Position numbers and translations under genes: made by a program | The notes under the pieces: model-generated | The model's input: only the letters and a program-made list of their open reading frames with translations | Told to the model about the DNA's origin: nothing | Databases searched by the model: none | In this document: piece by piece, positions 18,945 through 28,408 of the stretch | Layout: each line of letters starts with the position of its first letter | How positions within the stretch are numbered: the stretch's first letter is position 1 | NCBI GenBank assembly: GCA_902727855.1 | Contig: CACVAS010000105.1 | Location: 39,157 to 103,156, forward strand | Length of the DNA: 64,000 nt | Direction of reading: 5' to 3' | Origin: an uncultured Sulfurovum sp. | GTDB taxonomy: Bacteria > Campylobacterota > Campylobacteria > Campylobacterales > Sulfurovaceae

Positions 18945-19061
18945 GTTTTTTTGTTTCTATATTTTATATGAGAATACATTGTCAAGCTTCTGCAACAAAC
19001 CTCTCAACAAAAAATAACTATATAATTACGCTACAATACATAAAAAAGGCAAGGTCATGTC

Positions 19062-19601
19062 ATGTTAGCCATAAAAAACAAGTATCTTCCTAATTATACC
19101 TATGATGACTATGTGTTATGGGAAGGGAATTGGGAGCTTATTTATGGTGTGCCGTATGCTATGGCTCCTGCTCCGATGATAAAACATCAAGCTATTAGTA
19201 ACAAAATAGCATGGCAACTTCAAGATGTTTTACAAAAGTGTGAAACCTGTCAAGCGCTACTCCCCATAGACTGGAAAGTAGACGAAACCACCACTGTACA
19301 ACCAGACAACCTTGTCATTTGCCATACCCCTCAAGAAGAAGCCTACATTAACAAAGCACCTAAAGTCATTTTTGAAATACTCTCTAAGTCTACAGCCATG
19401 GTAGACAAAAATTTAAAATATGAACTCTACGAAAGAGAGGGTGTAGCATACTACATCATCGTTGACCCTAAAGAGTCTATTGCAAAAGTCTATATGCTAA
19501 AAGAAGGTAGATACATCAAAGTATGTGATGCCCATGAAGAGCGTGTAGAGTTTGCCTTAGAAGGGTGTGCTTTTGGTTTTGACTTTTCTAAGATTTGGTA
19601 G
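19062..19601 (+). CDS. Uma2-family (DUF820) putative PD-(D/E)XK protein
   Basis: The 179-residue protein has the DUF820 pattern: LWEGNWELIYGVPYAMAPAP near the N-terminus, then VQPDNLVICH, PKVIFEILSKST, and YEREGVAYYIIVDPKES. The Asp, Glu and Lys positions of a PD-(D/E)XK nuclease fold can be traced. Family members are widespread and poorly characterised. An ATG at 19057 is out of frame; 19062 follows AAGG. Its end overlaps priA by 7 nt. Confidence 0.8.
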   Translation: MLAIKNKYLPNYTYDDYVLWEGNWELIYGVPYAMAPAPMIKHQAISNKIAWQLQDVLQKCETCQALLPIDWKVDETTTVQPDNLVICHTPQEEAYINKAPKVIFEILSKSTAMVDKNLKYELYEREGVAYYIIVDPKESIAKVYMLKEGRYIKVCDAHEERVEFALEGCAFGFDFSKIW

Positions 19602-21505
19602 ACAAGCCCATAGTGAAATATTATGAAGTAGTACTGCTTAGGTCTTCTGCACCTACCTTAACTTACGTCTTTTCTGAAAGTATAGCTACAGGTACTGTAG
19701 TGACTGTACCACTAAAAACCACCCATAAAGAAGCAGTTGTTGTTAGAGAGGTTGATAAACCAAGCTATGAAACAGCCCAAATTTTAGATATTTCAATTAA
19801 ACAGTATAGTACAGAACAGATGGCGTTAGCCAAGTTTATTGCTGAGTATTATTTTTCCTCTTTTTCTGAGGCTATTTCTTTGTTTTTGCCGTATGGTAGG
19901 GGGCGATTGCTATCGCACCAATATAACGATGAATCAAATGATACTATAGCATCTAATAGTAATGGTGTGATGGCAATCACCCCCTACGCAAACCTAAGTT
20001 TATCACAAGCACAACAACAAGCCTACGAAGAAATTTTAAAAAAAGAGAGATCTCTACTTTTTGGTGTGACAGGTTCTGGGAAAACAGAAATTTTCATAAG
20101 CTTGTTTACCAAGATGATAGCAGAGGGAAAAACTTCTATATTTTTGATGCCTGAAATTTCACTTACCCCGCAAATGGAAAAACGTCTTAAGGTCTATTTT
20201 GGTGATGGGGTAGCAATGTGGCACTCTAAACTGACAAAGAAGAAAAAAGCGTCTATCTTAGAAGGTATTGAACAAGGGTCTGTACACATTGTTGCAGGGG
20301 CTAGGTCTGCGTTGTTTGTGCCTTTAAAAAACCTAGGACTCATAGTAGTCGATGAAGAGCATGACGACAGTTACAAGTCTATGACACGCCCACGCTACCA
20401 TGCACGTGATGTGGCTGTGCTTATGGGGCAAAAACTAGGTGCAAAGGTGTTACTGGCATCTGCCACACCAAGCATTACTTCGTACTACAAGTATGATGTG
20501 GTGAAACTCGCAAAGCCTTATGTTGAAACGAAAAAACAATACATTTTTACCACAGGCAACAAACTTGACCACACCATACTCAAAGCCTTACACAGTAACT
20601 ACAGCAAACAAGAACAGTCGCTACTTTTTTTGCCTACTAGAGGTAATTTTAAGTATTTGTATTGTCAAAGTTGTGGAAAGACGCACCTTTGTCCTTACTG
20701 TTCGGTGGGTATGGCACTGCATAGAAATAAAAAACATATGAAGTGTCACTACTGTAATTTTACGGAAATGATTGTAGATACCTGTACGCAGTGTGGACAT
20801 AGCCCTTTAAGTTCTGAACGCATGGGTACACAAGAGGCGATTGAGATTATAACAGACGCCATAGAGGGGATAGAAGTAGAGCAGTTTGACAAAGACAGCA
20901 TTACAACAACGAAGAAGCTCAAAGAGGCGTTAGGACGTTTTTCTGAAGGGAAGAGTCATTTGCTTTTAGGTACACAGATGCTAAGTAAAGGGCATGACTA
21001 TGCGAACATCACGCTGAGTGTCATCATGGGGCTTGATTACATTTTAGGACTTGCAGACTACAGAGCTAGAGAGCGTGCCATGTCACTACTCTTACAAATA
21101 GCAGGAAGAAGTGGAAGAAGCAAGGCTGCGAGTGTTGTGGTGCAAACGGGTGACGCCGAGTTTTTCAAAAACTACATAGCAGACTATGAGACGTTCATCA
21201 AAGATGAGTTACTTTTTTTGGAGATGGCAGACTACCCACCTTTTGTCTCTTTGGCTCGTATATTGGTGGCACACAAAGATGAAGCCAAAGCTGCAAAAAT
21301 AACACTAGACACGGTAACAAAACTCAAAGCCTTTAAAGAGCTAGAAATAGTAGGTTCTGGTAAAGCACCCGTAGAACGCATTGCCAATAAGTTTAGATTT
21401 CACATATTACTCAGAAGTAAAAATCGTGTACCTTTACTTAAAGCGTTGCATAGCGTTGACTGTAGAGAAATAGAGATAGACTTTGACCCAGTCGAGTTTT
21501 CGTAG
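19595..21505 (+). CDS. priA: Primosomal replication-restart helicase PriA
   Basis: The 636-residue protein has an N-terminal 3'-DNA-binding domain (about 8-100), Walker [14 protein letters not shown], Walker B LIVVDEEHDDSYKS, a zinc-binding insert with paired CxxC motifs (YCQSCGKTHLCPYC, CHYCNF, CTQCGHS), and helicase motif VI QIAGRSGRS. PriA reloads the replisome at stalled forks. Residues about 101-131, in the linker between the DNA-binding and helicase domains, are encoded by a 92-bp REP-like palindrome inserted in frame. The TAG stop is part of a second copy of that repeat. The first codon overlaps the Uma2-like gene. Confidence 0.95.
   Translation: MVDKPIVKYYEVVLLRSSAPTLTYVFSESIATGTVVTVPLKTTHKEAVVVREVDKPSYETAQILDISIKQYSTEQMALAKFIAEYYFSSFSEAISLFLPYGRGRLLSHQYNDESNDTIASNSNGVMAITPYANLSLSQAQQQAYEEILKKERSLLFGVTGSGKTEIFISLFTKMIAEGKTSIFLMPEISLTPQMEKRLKVYFGDGVAMWHSKLTKKKKASILEGIEQGSVHIVAGARSALFVPLKNLGLIVVDEEHDDSYKSMTRPRYHARDVAVLMGQKLGAKVLLASATPSITSYYKYDVVKLAKPYVETKKQYIFTTGNKLDHTILKALHSNYSKQEQSLLFLPTRGNFKYLYCQSCGKTHLCPYCSVGMALHRNKKHMKCHYCNFTEMIVDTCTQCGHSPLSSERMGTQEAIEIITDAIEGIEVEQFDKDSITTTKKLKEALGRFSEGKSHLLLGTQMLSKGHDYANITLSVIMGLDYILGLADYRARERAMSLLLQIAGRSGRSKAASVVVQTGDAEFFKNYIADYETFIKDELLFLEMADYPPFVSLARILVAHKDEAKAAKITLDTVTKLKAFKELEIVGSGKAPVERIANKFRFHILLRSKNRVPLLKALHSVDCREIEIDFDPVEFS
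19896..19987. repeat. REP-like bipartite palindrome inside the priA coding sequence
   Basis: The left arm GTAGGGGGCGATTGCTATCG and the right arm ending GGCAATCACCCCCTAC are inverted copies enclosing about 42 nt. Each arm also folds on itself. The element is translated in frame as part of the PriA linker (GRGRLLSHQ...NGVMAITPYA). The same arms occur at 21502-21599 just after the gene, with a different centre. It is comparable in concept to Rickettsia palindromic elements, which also insert into genes in frame. Confidence 0.75.
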
Positions 21506-21599
21506 GGGGCGATTGCTATCGCACCACATCATTCAATTTTACATAAAACAGAACACTCGCCGCAAGGGCTAAAATGGTGCGATGGCAATCGCCCCCTAC
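21502..21599. repeat. REP-like bipartite palindrome at the priA stop codon
   Basis: The left arm (25 nt) is identical to that of the copy inside priA. The right arm is TGGTGCGATGGCAATCGCCC then CCTAC. The centre of about 48 nt is unrelated to the other copy, so arms rather than centres are conserved. GTAG at 21502 contains the priA TAG stop at 21503-21505. The element fills most of the gap before ispG and could act as a transcript 3' end structure. Confidence 0.75.
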
Positions 21600-21650
21600 A
21601 GTTAATATGTTTTAGATAAAATAAAGCAATTATATTCTCAAAGGTCTCAA

Positions 21651-22712
21651 GTGAAAGAACGTGTAAAAACAAAAAAAATCTATGTGGGAAATGTTGCTGT
21701 AGGCGGAGATGCACCCATAAGTGTACAGTCGATGACCTACTCAGACACACACAATGTTGCAGCCACGGTAGAGCAGATAAATAGACTACATTTTGCTGGA
21801 GCAGACATAGTACGTGTGGCTGTACCAGAGATGGAAGATGCTTATGCGTTAAAGGCTATTAAAGAGCAAATCTCACTGCCATTGGTTGCAGATATTCATT
21901 TTAACTATAAACTTGCACTTGAAGCTGCAAAGTGGGTGGATTGTATTCGTTTAAATCCGGGTAACATAGGTGAAAAAAACCGCATAAAAGAAGTGGTAAA
22001 AGCGTGTCAAGACAGGTCACTCCCCATCCGTATAGGTGTCAATGCTGGAAGCTTGGAAAAAGAGTTTGAAAATAAATATGGTGCAACGGCTGAGGGGATG
22101 GTTGCAAGTGCAGAGTATAACATTAAGTTTTTAGAAGATTTGGGATTTACAGACATCAAAGTATCGCTTAAGGCCTCCGATGTAGAAAGAACGGTTGATG
22201 CGTACCGTATGTTACGTCCTAAAAATGAGTACCCATTTCATTTGGGCGTGACTGAAGCTGGGACTATATTTCATGCAACCGTGAAGTCGTCTATAGGGCT
22301 TGGTGCTTTGTTACTTGATGGTATAGGAGACACAATGCGTGTGTCTATTACCGGTGAGTTGGAAGAAGAGATAAAAGTAGGTAAAGCTATACTGAAAGAC
22401 TCTGGACGTGTAAAAGATGGACTAAACATCATCTCTTGTCCTACCTGTGGGCGGATAGAGGCTGACTTGGTCACAGCAGTAGCCGAGGTAGAAAAACGTA
22501 CTGCGCACATTAAAACACCTATGGATGTCTCAGTGATGGGGTGTGTGGTCAATGCCATTGGTGAAGCAAAACATGCAGATGTTGCGATAGCTTACGGTAA
22601 AGGTGCAGGGCTTGTGATGTTAAAAGGTGAAGTGGTTGCAAGACTCCCTGAAGATCAATTGGTCGATAGGTTTGTATCTGAGGTTGAGGCCTTTGCAAAG
22701 GAAAATAGCTAA
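21651..22712 (+). CDS. ispG: 4-hydroxy-3-methylbut-2-en-1-yl diphosphate synthase
   Basis: The 353-residue enzyme of the MEP isoprenoid pathway starts at GTG after AAAGGTC. Motifs: [36 protein letters not shown] and RLNPGNIGE. The C-terminal [4Fe-4S] ligands are in [11 protein letters not shown] and [12 protein letters not shown]. The stop overlaps the dnaB ATG (TAATG), so the two are translationally coupled. Confidence 0.96.
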   Translation: MKERVKTKKIYVGNVAVGGDAPISVQSMTYSDTHNVAATVEQINRLHFAGADIVRVAVPEMEDAYALKAIKEQISLPLVADIHFNYKLALEAAKWVDCIRLNPGNIGEKNRIKEVVKACQDRSLPIRIGVNAGSLEKEFENKYGATAEGMVASAEYNIKFLEDLGFTDIKVSLKASDVERTVDAYRMLRPKNEYPFHLGVTEAGTIFHATVKSSIGLGALLLDGIGDTMRVSITGELEEEIKVGKAILKDSGRVKDGLNIISCPTCGRIEADLVTAVAEVEKRTAHIKTPMDVSVMGCVVNAIGEAKHADVAIAYGKGAGLVMLKGEVVARLPEDQLVDRFVSEVEAFAKENS

Positions 22713-24148
22713 TGGAGAATATGTACAATCTCAATATTGAGCGTGCTGTACTCTCTGCGATTATTTTTGACCCTGAAACTTATGAGGAAATAGCTGCTAA
22801 GCTTATGAGTCATGATTTCTATTTGCCTTTTCATCAGCATGTATTTACTGCTATGGAGGATTTGAGTAGAGAAGAAAAACCTATAGACGAAGAGTTTTTA
22901 CGTACTAAACTAGTGACCATGGGTAAGTTTGATGAAGTAGCGATGCTGGACTTGCTCTCTGCGAATCCTATATCGAACACCAGTGCATACTTGAGTGAAA
23001 TAAAAGCAAAATCGAGTAAGCGTGCCTTGGCTACTTTGGCAACAGAGATTAAAAAAGTCACCATTGAAGATGATCTGCCTGCTGAAGAAGTGATGAACTT
23101 GGTAGAGAAAAAACTCTACGAAATCACACAAAATAATACCAATAATGACTTTAGAGAATCAAAAGAGATAACCTTAGCGATGATGGATGAGATAGAACGT
23201 CTAAAAGCACTGGGTAACTCTAAACTTGTAGGAACAGACACAGGATTTAAAAACCTTAATGACAAGACCTCTGGGTTTGGTAAAGGGGATTTGGTTATCA
23301 TAGCGGCAAGGCCTGCAATGGGTAAGACGGCACTGGTACTTAACATGGCACTCAAAGCCATAGAACGTAATGAAGGTGTGGCATTTTTCTCGTTAGAAAT
23401 GCCTGCTGAGCAGCTTATGTTAAGGCTACTGTCTGCAAAAACCTCCATACCTCTACAAGCTTTAAGAGTGGGAGATTTAAAAGATGAACAGTGGTCACAA
23501 CTCTCTGCTGCGACACAAGACCTTTCTGAAAAGAAACTTTTTGTAGATGATGGTGGGTATGCAACCATACATCATGTACGTTCTAAGTTACGTAAACTCA
23601 AAACACAACACCCAGAGATAAGTGTTGCCGTAATTGACTACTTACAACTAATGAGTGGAGATGGAAGAGAAGGAAGACAGCAAGAGGTCTCAGAAATATC
23701 TAGAGGGCTCAAGCAGTTAGCCCGTGAACTTCAAATTCCTATCGTTGCACTTTCTCAGTTAAACCGTGGGGTTGAGAGTAGAGAAAATAAACGACCAATG
23801 CTTTCTGATTTGCGTGAGTCTGGAGCTATTGAGCAAGATGCCGATATTATTCTTTTTGTCTACCGTGATGATGTCTATCGTGAAGCACAAGAGAAAGAGA
23901 AAGAGATGAAAGCCAAAGCTGAAGGTAAAGAATACACTTCTACTTTTGCAACAAAAAAAGAAGAAGATGCAGAGATTATCATAGGGAAGCAAAGAAATGG
24001 ACCTACGGGTACAGTCAAACTTGTGTTCCAAAAAAACTTTACGAGATTTGTCGATGCCTCTATTGCACCAGCATTTGAAATAGAGTATGAAGATGCAGAT
24101 ATACCGATGCAAGAGACACAATTTAACGTAGATATACCGACCATATAG
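22712..24148 (+). CDS. dnaB: Replicative DNA helicase DnaB
   Basis: The 478-residue protein has an N-terminal DnaB domain (NIERAVLSAIIFDPETYEEI) and a RecA-like C-terminal ATPase with Walker A IAARPAMGKTALVLNMA, FFSLEMPAEQL, the Walker B segment VAVIDYLQLMSGDG, and LSQLNRGVESRENKRPMLSD. It is the hexameric replication-fork helicase. It sits between ispG (1-nt overlap) and a ComEC-like gene (8-bp gap). Confidence 0.97.
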   Translation: MENMYNLNIERAVLSAIIFDPETYEEIAAKLMSHDFYLPFHQHVFTAMEDLSREEKPIDEEFLRTKLVTMGKFDEVAMLDLLSANPISNTSAYLSEIKAKSSKRALATLATEIKKVTIEDDLPAEEVMNLVEKKLYEITQNNTNNDFRESKEITLAMMDEIERLKALGNSKLVGTDTGFKNLNDKTSGFGKGDLVIIAARPAMGKTALVLNMALKAIERNEGVAFFSLEMPAEQLMLRLLSAKTSIPLQALRVGDLKDEQWSQLSAATQDLSEKKLFVDDGGYATIHHVRSKLRKLKTQHPEISVAVIDYLQLMSGDGREGRQQEVSEISRGLKQLARELQIPIVALSQLNRGVESRENKRPMLSDLRESGAIEQDADIILFVYRDDVYREAQEKEKEMKAKAEGKEYTSTFATKKEEDAEIIIGKQRNGPTGTVKLVFQKNFTRFVDASIAPAFEIEYEDADIPMQETQFNVDIPTI

Positions 24149-24156
24149 AGTCATCT

Positions 24157-25428
24157 GTGCAACTAGAAAAGCCTAAACTCTTTCCTAGAAAAAAAGAGTT
24201 TTTATGGGTTATGGCTATATTGATGGTTGTCATAAGTCTACGACTTTATTTTCAGTATGACAGTTACACAAATTTCATTTCGAAACCTTTTTACTATACA
24301 AAAGCTACAGTGTTAACTGCCTATGAAAAGAGTAAACATGGTAAAAGCTATAGGGTACTTAAATTAAAGTCAGATGAGGGTTTTACTTTCTATACCACAA
24401 CCCATAGAAAAGAGAACTTTAAACATAAACGTTTACGTTTACAGATATTTCCAAATAGTAGCATAGGCTTTACCGACTACCTGGGTACATTTTATGTCAA
24501 GTCAAAAATAAAGCATCAAGAAAAAATAACCCCGTCTATGAAAGAAAATTTATTACAAAAAGTTTCTTTACAACATGAGAGTAAAAGTTTACAAGATTTT
24601 TACAATGCTATTTTCTTTGCAACCCCATTAGATAAACAATTACGTGAAAGTATTGCTAAACTAGGGGTAAGTCATTTGGTTGCATTATCTGGCTTTCATT
24701 TAGGTATATTGTGGGCAGTGGTCTATGGTGTGTTACTTTTGCTCTATAGACCATTACAACAAGCATGGTTCCCTTATAGACATGCTTTGTTTGATGTGGG
24801 TATGGTTGCCATGGCTGTTTTGGGGTTTTATGTATGGTTTGTAGATGCTCCTCCTTCTTTACTTCGCTCTTATGCTATGGTCTTTGTGGGTTGGAGTGTA
24901 TTGTTACTTGGGATGGAACTTCTTAGCTTTACATTTTTGACAACTATTCTATTGACACTTATGGCACTCTTTCCTTCTCTGGTAGTGTCACTTTCATTTT
25001 GGTTTTCTGTTGCAGGAGTATTTTACATTTTCTTACTCTTGCAGTATACAAAGAAATCAAATAAATGGGTGATTTCATTTCTTTTTATACCATGGGGTAT
25101 TTTTGTGTTGATGCTTCCGGTGGTACATACTTTCTTTGGTGTGACAAGTTATTATCAACTTTTTTCGCCATTGTTGTCTTTGTTGTTCGTACCCTTTTAT
25201 CCTTTAGTCATACTTTTGCATCTACTGCAGCTAGGGGATCTTTTTGATGATGCGTTGCTGTGGCTCTTTAGCTTACCTAAAGAGAGTGTAGAAGTGTATT
25301 TACCTCTATGGTTGATGTTGGGGTATGTTGGGTTGTCTATAGGCGCTATTTGGCGTAAATCGTTATTTTATGTTGTTTTACTCTTGGCAAGTTTATATAT
25401 GTTCTATCTCTTCATCCCTATTGAGTAA
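24157..25428 (+). CDS. ComEC/Rec2-like competence membrane protein, short form
   Basis: The 423-residue polytopic membrane protein starts at GTG. It has the Competence-domain signature LRESIAKLGVSHLVALSGFH, followed by about seven to eight hydrophobic helices. It lacks the C-terminal metallo-beta-lactamase domain of full ComEC and most of the N-terminal OB fold. Short forms of this kind occur in Campylobacterota. Expected role: channel for DNA uptake across the inner membrane. The 3' end overlaps the convergent YihY-like gene by 36 nt. Confidence 0.8.
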   Translation: MQLEKPKLFPRKKEFLWVMAILMVVISLRLYFQYDSYTNFISKPFYYTKATVLTAYEKSKHGKSYRVLKLKSDEGFTFYTTTHRKENFKHKRLRLQIFPNSSIGFTDYLGTFYVKSKIKHQEKITPSMKENLLQKVSLQHESKSLQDFYNAIFFATPLDKQLRESIAKLGVSHLVALSGFHLGILWAVVYGVLLLLYRPLQQAWFPYRHALFDVGMVAMAVLGFYVWFVDAPPSLLRSYAMVFVGWSVLLLGMELLSFTFLTTILLTLMALFPSLVVSLSFWFSVAGVFYIFLLLQYTKKSNKWVISFLFIPWGIFVLMLPVVHTFFGVTSYYQLFSPLLSLLFVPFYPLVILLHLLQLGDLFDDALLWLFSLPKESVEVYLPLWLMLGYVGLSIGAIWRKSLFYVVLLLASLYMFYLFIPIE

Positions 25429-26226
25429 GTCACAAAATTTTAAGCCATGTATAAAGATGGCCCATGAAATGTAAATCCATAAAAAGAAAAAGAGTAGGGT
25501 ACTGACTGAACCATAAATACTCTCATAGGTTTTGTTATGTACTACATAGAACACAAAACCCATTTTAGAGAGAAACCAAATAAGAGAAGCAATAAAAGAA
25601 GAGATAGCGGCTGCTTGAATATCAATATGAATATTTGCAGAGAGTTGATACGCAACATAAAAGGTCATCCATGTCATTAAAAAAGGTAAAAAAGTAAAAA
25701 TATGTATAGATGAGGTAATCTCATTGGCATCTAAATAGACCTGTGCAAAAGAGGAAATATAATAGGAAAGTCCCAAAATAGTAGGAATAAGTATAAGCAG
25801 CAAAAGGTATGTTTTAGAGGCTTTCCATAGGGAACGAGAAGCGGTATTAAAGATATCATTCACGATGTAGTCGTAGTTTTTAAAAAACATAATCACAGCA
25901 AAAGTCACGTAGCCAGCACCAATATAACCTAGCTTGTCGGTACTTTGCATAAATGTATTGATATATTCCATAACGACTTTAGAGTCTGTAGGCATAAGAT
26001 TTGAAAAGATGAGCGTTTCAATTTTACTATAGACTGAGTCAAAGATGGGCATAGAGGTAAAGACAGAAAAGACAATGACCATCAGTGGTAAGATAGAAAA
26101 GAGTGTAGACCAGGCAAGACTAGAGGCATAATGCCCCAACTTGTCATCAAAAAGGTCTGAAAAAAAATCTCGTATAAAGAGATAATAGTTTTTAAAAATG
26201 ACCTTAAATTGAAAGTTGTGCTTCAT
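25393..26226 (-). CDS. YihY/virulence-factor BrkB-family membrane protein
   Basis: The 277-residue protein has about six TM segments and the YihY pattern: HYASSLAWSTLFSILPLMVI near residue 33, KNYDYIVNDIFNT, and YGSVSTLLFFFLWIYISWAIFIHG near the C-terminus. It was once misannotated as RNase BN. Function is unknown. The ATG overlaps the last base of the glcD-like gene, so it is coupled to it. Confidence 0.85.
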   Translation of the reverse strand: MKHNFQFKVIFKNYYLFIRDFFSDLFDDKLGHYASSLAWSTLFSILPLMVIVFSVFTSMPIFDSVYSKIETLIFSNLMPTDSKVVMEYINTFMQSTDKLGYIGAGYVTFAVIMFFKNYDYIVNDIFNTASRSLWKASKTYLLLLILIPTILGLSYYISSFAQVYLDANEITSSIHIFTFLPFLMTWMTFYVAYQLSANIHIDIQAAAISSFIASLIWFLSKMGFVFYVVHNKTYESIYGSVSTLLFFFLWIYISWAIFIHGLKFCDLLNRDEEIEHI

Positions 26227-27617
26227 TAGTTAGGCAGACCCATTTTCCCTGGGTTTAAAATGTTGTTTGGGTCAAAAGATTTTTTGATATCTTTAAATAA
26301 CTGTATTTCCATGTCGTTAAATGCTATGCCCATAAATGGTGCTTTAGAAGTACCTATACCATGTTCACCAGAGAGAGTACCACCCATGTCAACAACCATT
26401 TGAAATATCTCTTCTATGGCTTGATGTCCACGATGTAACTCTTCTTCGTTAGAACCATCTACGACCATGACGTTGACATGAATGTTTCCATCACCTGCAT
26501 GACCAAAACATGGCACTTTAAAGCCATATTTATCACCAATGGCATAAATGGCGTTGAGTGCTTCAGGTAACATAGAGCGTGGTACAGAGATGTCTTCGTT
26601 TAGCTTTTTAGTACCAAATATGGTAATAGAAGGTGAAGCATTACGTCTTGCATACCAGAGTTTGTCTCTATGTGCTTTGTCATTTGCGACAATAAACTCT
26701 TGGGCGTTGTTTTCTTTAAATGAAGCCTCTAAGGTTTCTAGTTGAAATGCTACCTCTTCAGGCACGTTGCCATCTACATCACCTATGAGTAGTGCGCCTG
26801 CATCTTCTGGTAGTTCAACACCTAGTTTTTCTTTAAGTGCTTGTACCACAAGCGCATCCATAAACTCCATAGCCACAGGGTTTGCACCAGATGAGAGTGA
26901 CTTGAAGACTGCGTTCATCGCATCTTCAACCGATGGGAAAATACCCATGTACCCTTTGGTATATTTAGGCAAAGGGATGAGCTTCAGTGTAATTTCAGTG
27001 AGTACTGCCAGTGTACCCTCAGAAGCTATGAGAATACCTGCAGTATTGTAACCTGCCACATCCTTAATGGTACGTTTACCTGCACGTATGACATCACCAT
27101 TGGCACGTACGGCTTTTAGCGCCATGACATAGTCTTTGGTAAGACCATATTTAGCTGCTCTCATACCTCCTGCATTTTCAGAGACATTTCCTCCTAGGGT
27201 TGAGTACTCTTCACTTGCAGGGTCTGGTGGGTACATGAGTCCTACTGCTTCAACAGCTTTTTGTAAGTCCATATTAATGACACCTGGTTGCACAACAGCT
27301 ACCATGTTTTGCATGTCTATCTCTAGTATCTTATTCATATGCTTTTCCATACCTAAGATAATGCCACCATTGGTTGGTAATGCACCACCAGTGAAGCCTG
27401 AGCCAGCACCACGTGGCGTGATGACTATATGGTGTTCGTTACAGTACTTTAAAATAGCAGAAACATCTGCTTCATCCCTTGGAAATACGACTGCCTCAGG
27501 TTCATAGCGTGTGCGTGTAGCATCATAGGAGTAGGCTATGAGATGTGCTTTGTCAGAGTAGACGTTATCGTCACCTACAATCTGCTTAAAATGTTTTATA
27601 TGTTTTGTGTCTAACAT
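26226..27617 (-). CDS. glcD: GlcD-type FAD-linked 2-hydroxyacid (glycolate/lactate) oxidase subunit
   Basis: The 463-residue protein has an N-terminal FAD-binding-4 domain (VVFPRDEADVSAILKYC, ITPRGAGSGFTGGALPTNGG, GGNVSENAGGMRAAKYGLTK) and an FAD-oxidase C-terminal domain (PCFGHAGDGNIHVN, LSGEHGIGTSKAPFM, DPNNILNPGKM). It oxidises glycolate or D-lactate and passes electrons to an Fe-S partner. A GlcF-like protein is encoded 34 kb away at 61.2 kb and is the likely partner. Substrate is not determined by sequence alone. Confidence 0.88.
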   Translation of the reverse strand: MLDTKHIKHFKQIVGDDNVYSDKAHLIAYSYDATRTRYEPEAVVFPRDEADVSAILKYCNEHHIVITPRGAGSGFTGGALPTNGGIILGMEKHMNKILEIDMQNMVAVVQPGVINMDLQKAVEAVGLMYPPDPASEEYSTLGGNVSENAGGMRAAKYGLTKDYVMALKAVRANGDVIRAGKRTIKDVAGYNTAGILIASEGTLAVLTEITLKLIPLPKYTKGYMGIFPSVEDAMNAVFKSLSSGANPVAMEFMDALVVQALKEKLGVELPEDAGALLIGDVDGNVPEEVAFQLETLEASFKENNAQEFIVANDKAHRDKLWYARRNASPSITIFGTKKLNEDISVPRSMLPEALNAIYAIGDKYGFKVPCFGHAGDGNIHVNVMVVDGSNEEELHRGHQAIEEIFQMVVDMGGTLSGEHGIGTSKAPFMGIAFNDMEIQLFKDIKKSFDPNNILNPGKMGLPN

Positions 27618-27618
27618 G

Positions 27619-28299
27619 TTACAGTTGGCTCATGATGTCATAAAAGTTTTGTTTGTTACTTAAAGAGAACATACCCGATTCAATCTCATCAAAACGCATA
27701 AAAAATGGTGCTTCACCTTTTGCTGGTAAGTTAGAGAGTACTTTAGTCCCAACTGTTTTACCAGAGATTGGATCTAGAAGTTTAGCACTGCCATTATTGA
27801 CGATATAAATAAGACCTACCTGATAGGTTTTGGCAAAGTTACGTAGGTTAGACTTTGTAGGAACTTGATCACCTTGTTTTGCTAAAAAAAGTGCAAATAT
27901 ATCTGGGTGAATCCAGTTCTTGTTGCTTGAAGCAGTAATTTTGGCATAGGTTTTAGCATTTGGTGCCAAGAGTAATACATTTTCATAAAGGTATCCACCA
28001 ATGACTTTATCACCTACTGAAATGGGTGTCTTGATAGTAGGAAGATTTTCATGATGTATGACATCATGAGAGAGTTGCTTAATACTATGTGGACTTTGCT
28101 GTTCAATACGTCCTGTAATAGCTTGTAAATCATTGCCATAATTGTGCACAATGACTCCACTCATACCATTGACAGGAAAGGCATGGTTTAGTGTAACAGT
28201 ATTTTCTGTTACATCAGATACGGTAGTTTGTACAGTTTGAGGGAAAAACCCTGCAAAGAGAGGGAGTGCCAAAAGGCAGGTAAGTGCTATTTTACGCAT
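27619..28299 (-). CDS. Exported protein with a PgbA-type N-terminal domain
   Basis: The 226-residue protein has a clear signal peptide (MRKIALTCLLALPLFAGF). The mature part FFPQTVQTTVSDVTENTVTL matches my recollection of the N-terminal domain of Helicobacter plasminogen-binding protein PgbA. The domain is common in free-living Campylobacterota, where plasminogen binding makes no sense, so the true role is unknown. The gene lies one base upstream of the glcD-like gene on the same strand. Confidence 0.65.
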   Translation of the reverse strand: MRKIALTCLLALPLFAGFFPQTVQTTVSDVTENTVTLNHAFPVNGMSGVIVHNYGNDLQAITGRIEQQSPHSIKQLSHDVIHHENLPTIKTPISVGDKVIGGYLYENVLLLAPNAKTYAKITASSNKNWIHPDIFALFLAKQGDQVPTKSNLRNFAKTYQVGLIYIVNNGSAKLLDPISGKTVGTKVLSNLPAKGEAPFFMRFDEIESGMFSLSNKQNFYDIMSQL

Positions 28300-28408
28300 A
28301 GCTATCCTTTGATTAAATGTTTATCAACGATTATACAAGTTAAAGATAAGAATTTGCTTTAATAAATTCAGTTATAATGCTGTGAAATAAGAGATATAAC
28401 GGAGCACA

